Assembly (NCBI RefSeq): GCF_012927115.1
Contig: NZ_JABBFY010000001.1
Location: 744,001 to 808,000 of the forward strand
Length of the DNA: 64,000 nt
Direction: 5' to 3'
Source: Sphingomonas sp. G-3-2-10
Lineage (GTDB): Bacteria > Pseudomonadota > Alphaproteobacteria > Sphingomonadales > Sphingomonadaceae
The notes under the pieces are model-generated. The model was not told where the DNA came from, did not search any database, and saw nothing but the letters and a program-made list of their open reading frames with translations. The translations under genes and the position numbers were made by a program. Positions 1-9,361 of the stretch are shown piece by piece (position 1 is the first letter of the stretch; every line of letters begins with the position of its first letter).

Positions 1-2203
1 CATTGTCGGGCAGGGTGCGGACCAGTTCATACTCGTGGCTCGTCAGCCCGAACCCGTCGATATAGTCCGCTGCGCGCGCCTTGGGGTTGGCCATGAAGAT
101 CTGGGTCGCGGCCTGCTCGATGATGGCGCTGGCGATCTTGCTTTCCAGCGCGTCCTGCGCGCTCTGCGTGGCGAAGCCGACGATCCCGTTCCTTTTGCGG
201 ATCGTCTTTTCCCAATCCTTGATCCGCCGCACGAACACATCGTCGTCGAGCGCTTTCCAGCCCTCGTCGACCACCACGATCGCCGCGGTGCCGTCCAGCC
301 GCTCCTCGACGCGGTGGAACAGATACATCATCGCCGGGGTGCGCAGCGCCGGATCGTCGAGGATCTGGGTCATGTCGAAGCCGACCGCATCGGCGGCAAG
401 GTCGGTCTGGTCGGTTTCGTTGTCGAACAGCCAGGCGCGTTCGCCATCGCCCCACCAGGGCCGCAGCCGCGCCCACAGGTCCGCGCCATGCGGGCGGTGG
501 CCGCCACGGAACAGCTCGGCGAGGTGGCGCAGGCGGCGATGCTCCACCGGCTGATCGTAGCTGGCGTCGACCGCGTCCTTGATCCGCGCGACTTCATCGA
601 TATCCGCGGCGCCCGCGAGCAGCGCGACCCAGTCGATCAGGAACTGGCGGTTGGCGGGATTGTCCGGCAGCTGGAGCGGGTTCAGCCCCGAAGCCGTGCC
701 CGGCCGCAGCAGATCGTAGCGACCGCCGATCGCGCGGATGAACAGCTCCGCGCCGCGATCTTTGTCGAAGAAGATGATGCGCGGGCGGAATTTCCGCGCC
801 TGCGCCAGCAGGAAGTTGAGCACCACCGTCTTGCCCGAGCCCGATGGCCCGATGACGGTGAAATTCCCAAGATCGCCCTGGTGGAAGTTGAAATAATAGG
901 GGCCGGCAGCCGTCGTTTCGAGCAGCGTGACCGCTTCGCCCCAATGATTGCCCGCCGCTTCGCCCATCGGGAAATTATGCCCGCTGGCGAGGCTGGCGAA
1001 GTTGCTGGTCGAAACCATGCCGCGCCGCGCGATATATTTGAAATTGCCGGGGAACTGCGCCCAGAAGGCAGGCTCCAGCCCGATTTCCTCGCGCACCGCG
1101 ATGATGCCCAGATCGGCGAGCGCGGCCTGGACCTCGGCGACGCCTTCATCGACCTGTGCCGGGGAATCCCCCCGCACCGCGATGGTCATGTGATGCTCGC
1201 CGAAGCCCGCACGGCCGGCCGCGACTTCGTCCTTGGCGCTGGCGAGGTCGCCGCGCAGGCTGACGGCCTCGTCCTCGGCCGATTTCATCCGGCGCAGCGC
1301 GAGGTTCATCTTCGACAATGCGGCCTGACGCTCGACGAAGCCGAAGCTCTGCGACACGGTCAGTTCGAAGGGCAGGCGGAGCAATTCGTCGAGCATCCCC
1401 GGCGCGGTCTGGCCCGGATAATCCTTGATCGAGACGATGCCGGTGAAGCTGCGCGGCGTCGCGCCGGTCTGGCCCAGCTCGATCGTCTCCTGCCCGAAGC
1501 TGATCCGGCGATAGGGCAGATAGCTGCCGAGATCCTGCATCGGCAGCAACACCGGGCGCAGCTCGCCATTGTAGAGCGAGGAGAGGAACTCGAGCGGCTC
1601 CGAACATGGGCCCTGTTCGGTCTGGTACACGCCCAGCACGCGCGGCGAATAGCTGGCCAGCGCGGCGAGGATCGCATCTCGCGCGACGTCGAGCTGGCGC
1701 AGTTCGTACGCGCTCTGCGCCTCGCCGCTGCCCGAGCCGTTTGCGGGCCGCCCCAGCGCTTCGCGGATCCGGTCGAGCACGCCCACCCGGCCCTGAAGCG
1801 GACGGCGCACCAAAGTGAGGAACAGTTCGTTGACGTAAAGCTGCTTGCCCGCGAGCCGCGCGCGCCATGCTTCGTCGAGCTGCTTCGAGAATGCGTCGGG
1901 ATAGTCCGCCGCCATCGCCACATCGACGCGGCGGCGCACGATGTGGTGATAGATGGCGAAGCGCGACGATCCGACCGCCTGCAGCATCGCGTCGCGCAGC
2001 CGCTTGCGATAGTTCAGCTCGTCGGTGTCGGCGGTTTCGAACAACAGGCCGCGCAGGTGTATCACCTGCATCAACAGCCCGTCGCGCGTCTCGATCGTAT
2101 GATCGTCGACGTGCCGGCCATAGGGAAGATGCTTCCCCGCCGGCGTCTCGCGCTGGGCGACCTTCGGGTCCGCGCTCAGGCGCTGTAGGAGTTGCACTTC
2201 CAC
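1..2203 (-). CDS. virB4: VirB4-family type IV secretion ATPase (partial, C-terminus off the window)
   Basis: This is the energising ATPase of a type IV secretion or conjugation channel, acting at the cytoplasmic face of the inner membrane. The minus frame stays open from about 2203 to the left edge, giving roughly 734 residues of a family usually near 800. I read a Walker A motif GPSGSGKTVV (around 834-866) and a Walker B stretch IVVVDEGWKAL (around 250-290), with a typical VirB4 N-terminus LSADPKVAQRETPAGKHLPY. The start is uncertain: GTG codons at 2203 or 2197 lie inside the 3' end of virB3, so the two genes overlap and are probably translationally coupled. It follows virB2 and virB3 in the usual order. 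The identification is firm; only the start and the missing C-terminus are open. Confidence 0.93.
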   Translation of the reverse strand, partial: MEVQLLQRLSADPKVAQRETPAGKHLPYGRHVDDHTIETRDGLLMQVIHLRGLLFETADTDELNYRKRLRDAMLQAVGSSRFAIYHHIVRRRVDVAMAADYPDAFSKQLDEAWRARLAGKQLYVNELFLTLVRRPLQGRVGVLDRIREALGRPANGSGSGEAQSAYELRQLDVARDAILAALASYSPRVLGVYQTEQGPCSEPLEFLSSLYNGELRPVLLPMQDLGSYLPYRRISFGQETIELGQTGATPRSFTGIVSIKDYPGQTAPGMLDELLRLPFELTVSQSFGFVERQAALSKMNLALRRMKSAEDEAVSLRGDLASAKDEVAAGRAGFGEHHMTIAVRGDSPAQVDEGVAEVQAALADLGIIAVREEIGLEPAFWAQFPGNFKYIARRGMVSTSNFASLASGHNFPMGEAAGNHWGEAVTLLETTAAGPYYFNFHQGDLGNFTVIGPSGSGKTVVLNFLLAQARKFRPRIIFFDKDRGAELFIRAIGGRYDLLRPGTASGLNPLQLPDNPANRQFLIDWVALLAGAADIDEVARIKDAVDASYDQPVEHRRLRHLAELFRGGHRPHGADLWARLRPWWGDGERAWLFDNETDQTDLAADAVGFDMTQILDDPALRTPAMMYLFHRVEERLDGTAAIVVVDEGWKALDDDVFVRRIKDWEKTIRKRNGIVGFATQSAQDALESKIASAIIEQAATQIFMANPKARAADYIDGFGLTSHEYELVRTLPDN

Positions 2204-2460
2204 ACCGAATAATTCTTCACGCGGGGACAGCGGCTCATCTTGGTGAGCCACAGGTCGAAGAAGCGCGGTTCGCGCACACACAGCAGCACGCCGACGAGAT
2301 GGATGATCAGCGCCGCGAGCAGCACCCACACCGACTTGAAGATCAGGAACAGCTCGGTCGCGATAACCGCATTGGCGATAAAATAGCTATAGGTGACGCC
2401 CGCGAACATCTGTGGCCGGGTGAGGGCGACGAACAGGGTATCGCGCTCCAGCCCGTTCAT
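2176..2460 (-). CDS. virB3: VirB3-family type IV secretion protein
   Basis: This small inner-membrane subunit of the type IV secretion system is thought to link the VirB4 ATPase to the pilus machinery. The 94-residue product begins MNGLERDTLFVALTRPQMFA, matching the VirB3 family's conserved 'L..ALTRP....GV' opening. Two hydrophobic segments follow at about residues 22-60, then a short polar C-terminus with an FFDLW motif. It lies 4 bp downstream of virB2 and its end overlaps the start of virB4. The length is normal for the family. Order, orientation and tight packing indicate one transcript. Confidence 0.93.
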   Translation of the reverse strand: MNGLERDTLFVALTRPQMFAGVTYSYFIANAVIATELFLIFKSVWVLLAALIIHLVGVLLCVREPRFFDLWLTKMSRCPRVKNYSVWKCNSYSA

Positions 2461-2464
2461 CGGA

Positions 2465-2785
2465 CTATTGCGCTACCTGAGCGGTCTGCTGGATGCCGCC
2501 GACGATGCTGGCCGCGCCGAACAGGATGAAGCAGCCGAGGATCACGGTCGCGCCATAGCGCCAGTTGATCCGCCCGGTGAGCATCAGCAGGCCGACCGAT
2601 GCGACCGCGATCACCGCGACGACGGTTGCGATGGTGCCCAGCAACGTGCCTTCGAGCCAGCGCACCGCGCCGACGATCGGACCCGAACCCGCGGGATCGG
2701 CAAGCGCCGCCATCGCCGCGCTCGACCAGAAGGCGGCGCCGATTGCCGCAACGCACACCGATACTCGCTTTAACATGATTCGCAT
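2465..2785 (-). CDS. virB2: VirB2-family pilin subunit of type IV secretion
   Basis: This is the major pilin precursor of the type IV secretion pilus. The 106-residue product has an N-terminal signal sequence ending near AAMAALA. After it come a SGPIVGAVRWLEGTLLGTIA segment and two long hydrophobic helices, the standard VirB2/TrbC layout. It is the first gene of the visible virB2-B3-B4 run, with virB3 starting 4 bp downstream. A decayed paralogue with the same RWLEGTLLGT core lies at 20,032-20,457 inside the integrated element. The family is certain; whether this system serves conjugation or effector transport cannot be told from the window. Confidence 0.92.
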   Translation of the reverse strand: MRIMLKRVSVCVAAIGAAFWSSAAMAALADPAGSGPIVGAVRWLEGTLLGTIATVVAVIAVASVGLLMLTGRINWRYGATVILGCFILFGAASIVGGIQQTAQVAQ

Positions 2786-2886
2786 TTTCCTCCCCGCGAG
2801 CGCCGATACTGCGCCGTGGAGCGGTCAAAGCCAAGTGGCGGAAATGCGTGTGCCTGTCGCGGTGCGGTACGGCGGTTCGGTCCGGG

Positions 2887-3285
2887 TCAGCGCCTGGCGA
2901 GCTGGCTTCGCGCTTCGGCCAGATTTTCCTCCAGTGTGGAATCGTCGAAACCGAGACGCTTGGCCGCTTCGTAATTCTCGATCGCGGCACCATAATCCTT
3001 CGCGATGTGATGGCACACGCCGATCTGGTTGAGGCAATCGGCTTCGTCGTCGGGGAAATCCGCGGCGATGGCGCGGAACGCATCGATTGCGCGGGCGTCG
3101 CTCCGCAGCATCAGGCTGTGCGCGGCGTCCTTGCGCGCGGCCTTGCTGGCGTGTTCCGGATCCCTGCCGCTGGCGCGAACGAACAAGGCGAGCGCCGCTG
3201 CGTCCTTCTCGGCTGCCTTGAGCGCCGCGCGCACCGCTTTCTCTTCCGGCGTGCCGCCGCCGAACAGATTGCCGAACCATCCCAT
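2887..3285 (-). CDS. Small TPR-like protein of unknown function
   Basis: The 132-residue soluble protein begins MGWFGNLFGGGTPEEKAVRA. I chose the ATG at 3285 because GGAGG lies 7 bases upstream; an in-frame ATG at 3291 leaves almost no spacing. Residues about 60-115 (DDEADCLNQIGVCHHIAKDY then GAAIENYEAAKRLG) form a recognisable tetratricopeptide pair, suggesting a scaffold role. No enzyme motif or signal peptide is seen. It follows another small TPR-like gene (3321-3842) in the same direction, so the two may be co-transcribed. I do not recognise a specific family. Confidence 0.7.
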   Translation of the reverse strand: MGWFGNLFGGGTPEEKAVRAALKAAEKDAAALALFVRASGRDPEHASKAARKDAAHSLMLRSDARAIDAFRAIAADFPDDEADCLNQIGVCHHIAKDYGAAIENYEAAKRLGFDDSTLEENLAEARSQLARR

Positions 3286-3320
3286 CGTCATTCCTCCCGA
3301 TCCGTAGCGGAGGCAGGAGA

Positions 3321-3842
3321 TCACGAACCGTCGCCGGAGGCATTCCCGTCAATTGGGGGGATGCCGAACATCTCGATCATCGCCCGATGCGCGCCGCCCT
3401 GGATCAGCGCCTCGCAATGACAGGCGATCGCTTCGGGTTCGCGCCCGAGATCGTAGAGCGCGAGGCTGAGCAGGCCTAGGCAGCGAGGACGATAGTCGGG
3501 ATGAGCGACGGCGAGGCGTTCGATATGCCCGATCGCGGCCTGGGCATGGCCGGCGACGATCATCTGCTCGATATCGCTCAGCTGCGCCTCGCGGTCGTCG
3601 CGCTTCACCCGGGAAGCCTTGATCAGCACCCGCAAGGCGGACCACCAGCCGATCCGCTTCGTCACCGGATCGGTCAGCCTTCGTTCGGCGGAGAATTCTG
3701 GCGCCGCGGCCCAGCGCGGGGGCTCCGGAAGGGTACCGAGGTGGCGGAATTCATGGCCGATCGGGTGTGATCGGGGGAGTTCGATCCGGCCGTCCTCGTC
3801 CTTGTCCATCGCGCCGGGATCGGGCCGGCCGCCTTCGCGCAC
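3321..3842 (-). CDS. Hypothetical protein with weak TPR-like C-terminal half
   Basis: The open frame encodes up to 173 residues. The N-terminal third is polar and proline-rich. The C-terminal half (AAIGHIERLAVAHPDYRPRC then LALYDLGREPEAIACHCEAL) looks like degenerate tetratricopeptide helices. The start is doubtful: GTG at 3842 is the longest choice, and ATG at 3809 (MDKDEDGRIELPR) is an alternative with no clear ribosome binding site. It ends 36 bp before the next small TPR-like gene on the same strand. There is no signal peptide and no catalytic motif I recognise. Function unknown. Confidence 0.55.
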   Translation of the reverse strand: MREGGRPDPGAMDKDEDGRIELPRSHPIGHEFRHLGTLPEPPRWAAAPEFSAERRLTDPVTKRIGWWSALRVLIKASRVKRDDREAQLSDIEQMIVAGHAQAAIGHIERLAVAHPDYRPRCLGLLSLALYDLGREPEAIACHCEALIQGGAHRAMIEMFGIPPIDGNASGDGS

Positions 3843-3878
3843 AACCCCTTGTATGAGGGGGGCTCCACGAGGGGGTTT

Positions 3879-4535
3879 TCAGCTGCGCGGGGTGAAATCC
3901 TCGACCAGATCGTAGTGGTCCGCCGGGAAAAGCTGGGTCGCGTGGGTGACGGGCGCATCGCCGCGCCACGTCCAGCGTTCGATCTGAAGGCAGGGCGCGC
4001 CCGGGGCTATGCCCAGCCGCTGCGCTTCGGTCCGTCCAGCGCCGGTCGCGCAGATGCGGTGGCGGGCATCGGTCCACGGCACCGAATGGAGCAGCCAGGT
4101 GCCCGGCGCTTCGACAGCGAAATCGATCGCGGCGGCTTCGGGTACGGTGGCGAGATCGAGCCAGCGGCTTTCCCATCCGAACGGCTTCGCTCCCGAATGA
4201 TGCACACCGGTGAGGATCAGCCTGTTGCCGTCGATCGCGCGGCTTACGAGTTCCCAGCGATAGGTTTCCCCCCGCGCGGCGATCAGCGCGCCGATATCGG
4301 GCACGCCGACCACGGCGGAGCGGATGCGCGGCTGGGCAACGAACGAACCCGCGCGGCGGCGTCGCTCGATCAGCCCTTCGCGCGCAAGATGGCTCAGCGC
4401 CTTGTTGACCGTCGCGCGAGCGCAGCCATGTTCGGCGACCAGCTCATGCTCGAACGGGATGCGCGTGCCCGGCGCCCATTCGCCCGAGCGGATGCGCGCT
4501 TCGATCTGGCCGCGGATGCGCGCTTCGATGGTCAT
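3879..4535 (-). CDS. hutC: HutC, GntR-family repressor of histidine utilisation
   Basis: This transcription factor represses hut genes; in this family urocanate is the known inducer. The 218-residue protein has an N-terminal winged helix-turn-helix (about residues 1-70; PFEHELVAEHGCARATVNKA, then LSHLAREGLIERRRRAGSFV) of the GntR/HutC type. A C-terminal UTRA ligand-binding domain follows and ends in PADHYDLVEDF, typical of HutC. Its start overlaps the stop of hutF by 4 bases (ATGA), so it is co-transcribed with hutF. A perfect palindrome at 5845-5858 between hutF and hutI is its probable operator, implying feedback on both transcripts. Confidence 0.95.
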   Translation of the reverse strand: MTIEARIRGQIEARIRSGEWAPGTRIPFEHELVAEHGCARATVNKALSHLAREGLIERRRRAGSFVAQPRIRSAVVGVPDIGALIAARGETYRWELVSRAIDGNRLILTGVHHSGAKPFGWESRWLDLATVPEAAAIDFAVEAPGTWLLHSVPWTDARHRICATGAGRTEAQRLGIAPGAPCLQIERWTWRGDAPVTHATQLFPADHYDLVEDFTPRS

Positions 4536-5839
4536 GCGAGCAGGCGGGCGAGCGTGGCGCGATAGCGCGTCGCGATGGCCTCGGCATGGATATGCCGCCC
4601 GCCCTGAACCAGCTTCCGGCCGTTGCGCCAGACGCAGTCGATGGGCGCGCGACTGGCGAAGATCCAGCTGTCGAGGATCGCGTCGCCGCTGCGATTGGCG
4701 AAGGCGGGGTCATTCGTGTTGAGCGATACCCAGTCGCCGGTGCCGGACGCGCCGAGGCTCTGCCGCCCGCCGTTCAGCGCGGCGTTGAACAGCCGCGCGC
4801 CGGTCGACTGGCCGGGAGCCGCCAGCACATTGCGAGCGCGGGCGGTGAGACGTTGGCCATACTCCAGCAGGCGAAGTTCCTCGGCTGCATCGATCCGCAC
4901 GTTGGAATCGCTGCCCACGCCGATGGCGCCGCCTTCGTCGAGGAACGCCGCCGCCGGGAACAGGCCGTCGCCCAGATTGGCTTCGGTGATCGGGCACAGC
5001 CCGGCCACCGCGCCGCTGCGCACGATCCCAATCCGCTCGGCATCGGTCAGGTGAGTGGCGTGAACCAATGTCCAGTCCACCCCGACCGGCATCTCGTCGA
5101 GCAGCCATTCGACCGGGCGCTTGCCGCTCCAGGCGATGCAGTCCGCCACTTCCTTCACCTGCTCGGCGATGTGGATATGGATCGGCCGGCCGTCCGCCAC
5201 CGGCAGGATCGCGCGGAGCTGGTCGGGCGTCGCGGCGCGCAGGCTGTGCGGGGCGATCCCGGCGATGCCGTCATGCGGCAGGCCAGCACGCGCACGGTCG
5301 ACCAGATCGCCGAAGCTGTCGGGATCGTTGAGGAACCGCCGTTGCGCGCTACCGGCGGGTGCGCCGCCGAACCCGCCCTGCGCATAGAAGACCGGCAGCA
5401 GCGTCAGGCCGATACCCGTCGCTTCCGCCGCCGCGCCGATCCGGTGCGACATCTCGGCAATGTCGGCATAGCGCGAGCCGTCGGGCGCATGGTGGAGATA
5501 GTGGAACTCGCCGACGCGGGTGAAGCCGGTTTCCAGCATCTCGGCATAGGCTTGCGCGGCGATGGCTTCGAGATCGTCGGGCGTCATCCGCTCGACGAAG
5601 CGGTACATCAGCTCGCGCCACGACCAGAAATCGTCGCTACCCGGTCCGCGCGCTTCGGCGAGGCCGGCCATGCCGCGCTGGAAGGCGTGGCTGTGGACAT
5701 TGGGCAGGCCGGGGATGCCGATCGCATGGCGCTCGTCGCCCGGCTGCGGATCGACGCCGGCCGTGATAGCGCGGCCATCCACCCGGACCCGATCGATCCG
5801 GTTACCATCCACTAAAGCAGTCTCGAACCAGATGCTCAT
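4532..5839 (-). CDS. hutF: HutF, formimidoylglutamate deiminase
   Basis: HutF hydrolyses N-formimino-L-glutamate to N-formyl-L-glutamate and ammonia, the fourth step of the five-step histidine pathway. The 435-residue protein starts MSIWFETALVDGNRIDRV at the ATG at 5839; a longer upstream frame would run through the operator and is rejected. Amidohydrolase metal ligands are visible: NVHSHAFQRG near residue 50, HIHIAEQ near 235, HATHLTD near 270 and GVGSDSNVRID near 320. It ends with a 4-base overlap onto hutC. HutF together with a formylglutamate deformylase (8561-9361) marks the HutF/HutG branch rather than the one-step formiminoglutamase route. Confidence 0.96.
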   Translation of the reverse strand: MSIWFETALVDGNRIDRVRVDGRAITAGVDPQPGDERHAIGIPGLPNVHSHAFQRGMAGLAEARGPGSDDFWSWRELMYRFVERMTPDDLEAIAAQAYAEMLETGFTRVGEFHYLHHAPDGSRYADIAEMSHRIGAAAEATGIGLTLLPVFYAQGGFGGAPAGSAQRRFLNDPDSFGDLVDRARAGLPHDGIAGIAPHSLRAATPDQLRAILPVADGRPIHIHIAEQVKEVADCIAWSGKRPVEWLLDEMPVGVDWTLVHATHLTDAERIGIVRSGAVAGLCPITEANLGDGLFPAAAFLDEGGAIGVGSDSNVRIDAAEELRLLEYGQRLTARARNVLAAPGQSTGARLFNAALNGGRQSLGASGTGDWVSLNTNDPAFANRSGDAILDSWIFASRAPIDCVWRNGRKLVQGGRHIHAEAIATRYRATLARLLA

Positions 5840-5844
5840 GCGAT

Positions 5845-5858
5845 TATGTCTAGACATA
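5845..5858. promoter_or_regulatory. Probable HutC operator in the divergent hut promoter region
   Basis: TATGTCTAGACATA is a perfect 14-bp palindrome in the 41-bp gap between the divergent hutF and hutI start codons. Published HutC sites are palindromes built around TGT...ACA, which this matches. It sits where one bound repressor would block both transcripts. Function is inferred from sequence and position only. Confidence 0.75.
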
Positions 5859-5880
5859 TTCATCGCATTGGCCAAGTCTA

Positions 5881-7077
5881 ATGCGCATGACGACTCCTGC
5901 GGACCGAATCTGGCGAAACGCGCGCCTCGCGACGATGCGTTACGGGCTGGGCGTGGTCGAGGATGGCGCGGTCGCATCTCGCGACGGCAGGATCGTCTAT
6001 GCGGGACCGGCCGATGGTGCACCCGACGCCGACGAGACCATCGATTGCGAAGGCCGATGGATCACGCCGGGCCTGATCGATTGCCACACCCATCTGGTCC
6101 ATGCCGGCAACCGCGCGCGCGAATTCGAATTGCGGCTGCAAGGCGCGTCGTACGAGGAGATTGCGCGGGCAGGGGGCGGGATCGTCTCGACCATGAAGGC
6201 GACTCGCGAAGCAAGCGAAGCCGAACTCGTTGCCGCCAGCCTCCCGCGCCTCGATGCGCTGCTGGCAGAAGGCGTCACCACGGTTGAGATCAAGTCCGGC
6301 TATGGCCTGACCCTCGACGACGAAGCCAAGATGCTCCGCGCCGCCCGTGCGCTGGGCGAAGCGCGGAAGGTGCGGGTTCGCACCACCTTCCTCGGCGCTC
6401 ATGCCGTTCCGCCCGAATATGGGGGCGACAGCGATGGCTATGTCGATCTCGTCTGCAACCAGATGATGCCCGCAATGGCCGGGCTTGCCGATGCGGTGGA
6501 CGCTTTCTGCGAAGGCATCGGCTTCTCGCCCGAGCAGACCGAGCGCGTATTCGAAGCCGCCGCCACGCATGGCCTGCCGGTCAAGCTCCATGCCGAGCAG
6601 CTTTCGAACCTCCACGGCGCTGCGCTGGCGGCGAAGCACAAGGCGCTGTCGGCCGATCATCTCGAGCATCTCGACGAAACGGGCGTCGCGGCAATGGCCG
6701 CCGCGGGAACGGTTGCGGTGCTACTGCCCGGCGCCTTCTATTTCATGCGCGAGACGCTCAAGCCGCCGATCGACGCCCTGCGCGCGGCAGGCGTGCCGAT
6801 CGCGCTGGCGACCGACTGCAACCCCGGCACCTCGCCGCTGACGTCGCCGCTGCTGGTGATGAACATGGGCGCGACCCTGTTTCGCCTGACAGTGGAGGAG
6901 TGCCTGACCGGCGTCACCCGCAACGCCGCGGCGGCGCTGGGGCTTTCCGGCGAAATCGGCACACTCGAGGCAGGCAAGGCTTGCGACCTGGCGATCTGGG
7001 ACGTCCAGAGTCCCGCCGAACTGGTTTACCGGATCGGGTTCAACCCGCTCCATGCACGTGTGATTGGAGGCATATGA
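5881..7077 (+). CDS. hutI: HutI, imidazolonepropionase
   Basis: HutI hydrolyses 4-imidazolone-5-propionate to N-formimino-L-glutamate, step three of histidine breakdown. The product is 398 residues from the ATG at 5881; a second ATG at 5887 ([17 protein letters not shown]) is equally plausible. Amidohydrolase signatures are present: [14 protein letters not shown] near residue 70 binds metal, [14 protein letters not shown] is near 140, KLHAEQLSN is near 240 and [10 protein letters not shown] is near 310. Length matches the family (about 400). Its stop overlaps the hutH start (ATGA), the first of several such overlaps in hutI-hutH-hutG-hutU, so the whole row is one operon reading away from the HutC site. 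Confidence 0.97.
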   Translation: MRMTTPADRIWRNARLATMRYGLGVVEDGAVASRDGRIVYAGPADGAPDADETIDCEGRWITPGLIDCHTHLVHAGNRAREFELRLQGASYEEIARAGGGIVSTMKATREASEAELVAASLPRLDALLAEGVTTVEIKSGYGLTLDDEAKMLRAARALGEARKVRVRTTFLGAHAVPPEYGGDSDGYVDLVCNQMMPAMAGLADAVDAFCEGIGFSPEQTERVFEAAATHGLPVKLHAEQLSNLHGAALAAKHKALSADHLEHLDETGVAAMAAAGTVAVLLPGAFYFMRETLKPPIDALRAAGVPIALATDCNPGTSPLTSPLLVMNMGATLFRLTVEECLTGVTRNAAAALGLSGEIGTLEAGKACDLAIWDVQSPAELVYRIGFNPLHARVIGGI

Positions 7078-8564
7078 TTATCCGGCCGGGCCATGTGAGC
7101 CTTTCCGAATGGCGGGCGATCTACGAAGGCGCGCGCGCCGAACTGGATCCGTCGTGCCATGACGCCATCGCCGCCAGCGCCGCTGCGGTCGAGGCGATCC
7201 TTGCCCGGCACGAGCCGGTCTATGGTATCAACACCGGCTTCGGAAAGCTGGCCAGCGTGAAGATCGGCGATGCCGATCTGGAGACGCTTCAGCGCAATAT
7301 CGTGCTGAGCCATGCTGCGGGGGTCGGCGATCCGGTCCCTGTGCCGATCGTGCGCCTGATGCTGGCGCTCAAGCTCGCCAGTCTGGCGCAGGGCGCGTCG
7401 GGCGTGCGGCCCGCGACCATCGCGATGCTCCAGGACATGCTCGCCCGCGACGTGATGCCGGTGATCCCGGGGCAGGGATCGGTCGGCGCGTCGGGCGATC
7501 TCGCCCCGCTGTCGCACATGGCGGCGGCGATGATCGGCGTGGGCGAAGTGATCGTGGATGGCGAGCGCCGCGCGGCGAAGGATGTGCTGACCCCGTTGGT
7601 GCTGGGACCGAAGGAAGGGCTGGCGCTGCTCAACGGCACGCAGTTCAGCTGCGCCCATGCGCTGGCCGGACTGTTCGAGGCCGAGCGACTGTTTCGTGCC
7701 GCTCTGGTTACCGGTGCGCTGTCGACCGAAGCGGCGAAGGGATCGGACACGCCGTTCGACCACCGTATCCACACGCTGCGCGGTCACAAGGGCCAGATCG
7801 AAGTCGCCGACGCCCTGCGCGGCCTTATGGCCGGTTCGGCGATCCGCGCCAGCCATGCCGTGGACGACGAGCGGGTGCAGGACCCCTATTGCCTGCGCTG
7901 CCAGCCGCAGGTGATGGGCGCGTGTCTCGATCTGCTGCGGCAGGCCGGCGCGACGCTGGAAGTGGAAGCCAATGGCGTGACCGACAACCCGCTGATCTTC
8001 GCGGAGACCGGCGAAGCGCTGTCGGGCGGCAATTTCCACGCCGAGCCGGTCGCCTTCGCGGCGGACATGATCGCGCTGGCCATTTGCGAGATCGGGTCGC
8101 TGTCCGAACGCCGCGTCGCGATGCTGGTCGATCCGGCGCTGTCGGGGCTGCCAGCCTTTCTCACCCCGCGTCCGGGCCTCAATTCGGGCTTCATGATCCC
8201 GCAGGTCACCGCCGCCGCGCTGGTCAGCGAAAACAAGCAGCGCGCTTATCCGGCCAGCGTAGATTCGATCCCGACTTCGGCCAATCAGGAGGACCATGTG
8301 TCGATGGCGGCGCATGGTGCACGCCGCCTGCTGGAGATGGCGGCGAACCTCGGCCATGTGATCGGCATCGAATATCTCGCCGCGGCGCAGGGCTGCGATT
8401 TCCATGCGCCGCTCAAGTCCAGTCAGGCGCTGGAGGGGGCGAGGGCGCTGCTGCGCACGAAGGTGCCGATGCTCGACGAGGACCGCCATTTCGCGCCGGA
8501 CATGGCGACCGCCACCGCGCTGCTCCGCGACCTGCGCATCGCGCTGCCGGGAGTGTCGCAATGA
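7074..8564 (+). CDS. hutH: HutH, histidine ammonia-lyase
   Basis: HutH removes ammonia from L-histidine to form trans-urocanate, the committed first step and the source of the hut inducer. The 496-residue protein starts [19 protein letters not shown]. The Ala-Ser-Gly triplet that cyclises into the MIO prosthetic group is visible in [16 protein letters not shown] near residue 142. Other lyase-family signatures are [10 protein letters not shown] near residue 50 and [23 protein letters not shown] sequence (here [19 protein letters not shown]) near 400. The start overlaps hutI and the stop overlaps hutG, each by 4 bases. Length is near the usual 505-510. A catalytically normal enzyme is expected. 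Confidence 0.97.
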   Translation: MIIRPGHVSLSEWRAIYEGARAELDPSCHDAIAASAAAVEAILARHEPVYGINTGFGKLASVKIGDADLETLQRNIVLSHAAGVGDPVPVPIVRLMLALKLASLAQGASGVRPATIAMLQDMLARDVMPVIPGQGSVGASGDLAPLSHMAAAMIGVGEVIVDGERRAAKDVLTPLVLGPKEGLALLNGTQFSCAHALAGLFEAERLFRAALVTGALSTEAAKGSDTPFDHRIHTLRGHKGQIEVADALRGLMAGSAIRASHAVDDERVQDPYCLRCQPQVMGACLDLLRQAGATLEVEANGVTDNPLIFAETGEALSGGNFHAEPVAFAADMIALAICEIGSLSERRVAMLVDPALSGLPAFLTPRPGLNSGFMIPQVTAAALVSENKQRAYPASVDSIPTSANQEDHVSMAAHGARRLLEMAANLGHVIGIEYLAAAQGCDFHAPLKSSQALEGARALLRTKVPMLDEDRHFAPDMATATALLRDLRIALPGVSQ

Positions 8565-9361
8565 TCGCCGTCCATCGCGGCGATGCGCCGCTGATCGTGT
8601 CGATCCCCCATGCGGGCACCGAGATTCCCGACGATCTGGCAGGCGACGTCCACTCGCTCGAACGCGCGCGCTATGACGCGGACCTGTACATCGACAAGCT
8701 CTATGCCTTCGCGGTGACGCTGGGCGCGACGATCGTGCGGACCACGCTGTCGCGCACCGTGATCGACATGAACCGCGATCCTTCGGGCGTGTCGCTCTAT
8801 CCCGGGCAGACCACCACCGATCTTTGCCCGCTGACCACGTTCGACGGCGAGCCGCTCTGGCGCCCCGGCCGCGAACCGGACGAAGCCGAGATCGCGCGCC
8901 GCCGCACCCTCTATTTCGAGCCCTATCACAGGGCGCTGGAGACCGAGATCGCCCGGCTGCGTGAGGAGCATAATGCCATCGTACTCTACGAAGCGCATTC
9001 GATCCGCAGCTATGTCCCGCGCCTGTTCGACGGCGAACTGCCGCAGTTCAACATCGGCACCAACAGCGGCGCATCCTGCTCACCGAAGCTGACCGAAGCC
9101 GTGGAATCGGTGTGCGAGACCAGTGGCGGATCGTGGATCACCAATGGCCGCTTCAAGGGCGGCTGGACCACGCGCCATTATGGCCAGCCCGAAAAGGGCG
9201 TCCACGCCATCCAGATGGAGTTGGCAATGCGCGGTTATGTGGACGAGGTCGGCCCGTATGACTGGCCGCCGCCGTGGAACGAGAAACGCGCAGAGGCCTG
9301 CCAGAAGGCGCTGCGCCACATTCTCATCCAAGCCATCGAATTTGCGGAAGAACAGGAATGA
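8561..9361 (+). CDS. hutG: HutG, N-formylglutamate deformylase
   Basis: This enzyme hydrolyses N-formyl-L-glutamate to glutamate and formate, finishing the five-step pathway. The 266-residue protein opens [20 protein letters not shown]; the IPHAGTEIP motif, DMNRDPSG near residue 67 and LYEAHSIRS near 145 are typical of the FGase (formylglutamate amidohydrolase) family, with histidine and acidic metal ligands. It is not the arginase-like formiminoglutamase that shares the symbol in some species, which fits the presence of hutF. Start and stop overlap hutH and hutU by 4 bases each. Confidence 0.94.
   Translation: MIAVHRGDAPLIVSIPHAGTEIPDDLAGDVHSLERARYDADLYIDKLYAFAVTLGATIVRTTLSRTVIDMNRDPSGVSLYPGQTTTDLCPLTTFDGEPLWRPGREPDEAEIARRRTLYFEPYHRALETEIARLREEHNAIVLYEAHSIRSYVPRLFDGELPQFNIGTNSGASCSPKLTEAVESVCETSGGSWITNGRFKGGWTTRHYGQPEKGVHAIQMELAMRGYVDEVGPYDWPPPWNEKRAEACQKALRHILIQAIEFAEEQE

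Noticed and set aside
35..2188. Plus-strand open frame of 717 codons opposite virB4
   Set aside because: Arg/Ala/Asp-rich composition with no family pattern, lying wholly antisense to a clear VirB4 with Walker motifs; it is a GC-rich shadow.
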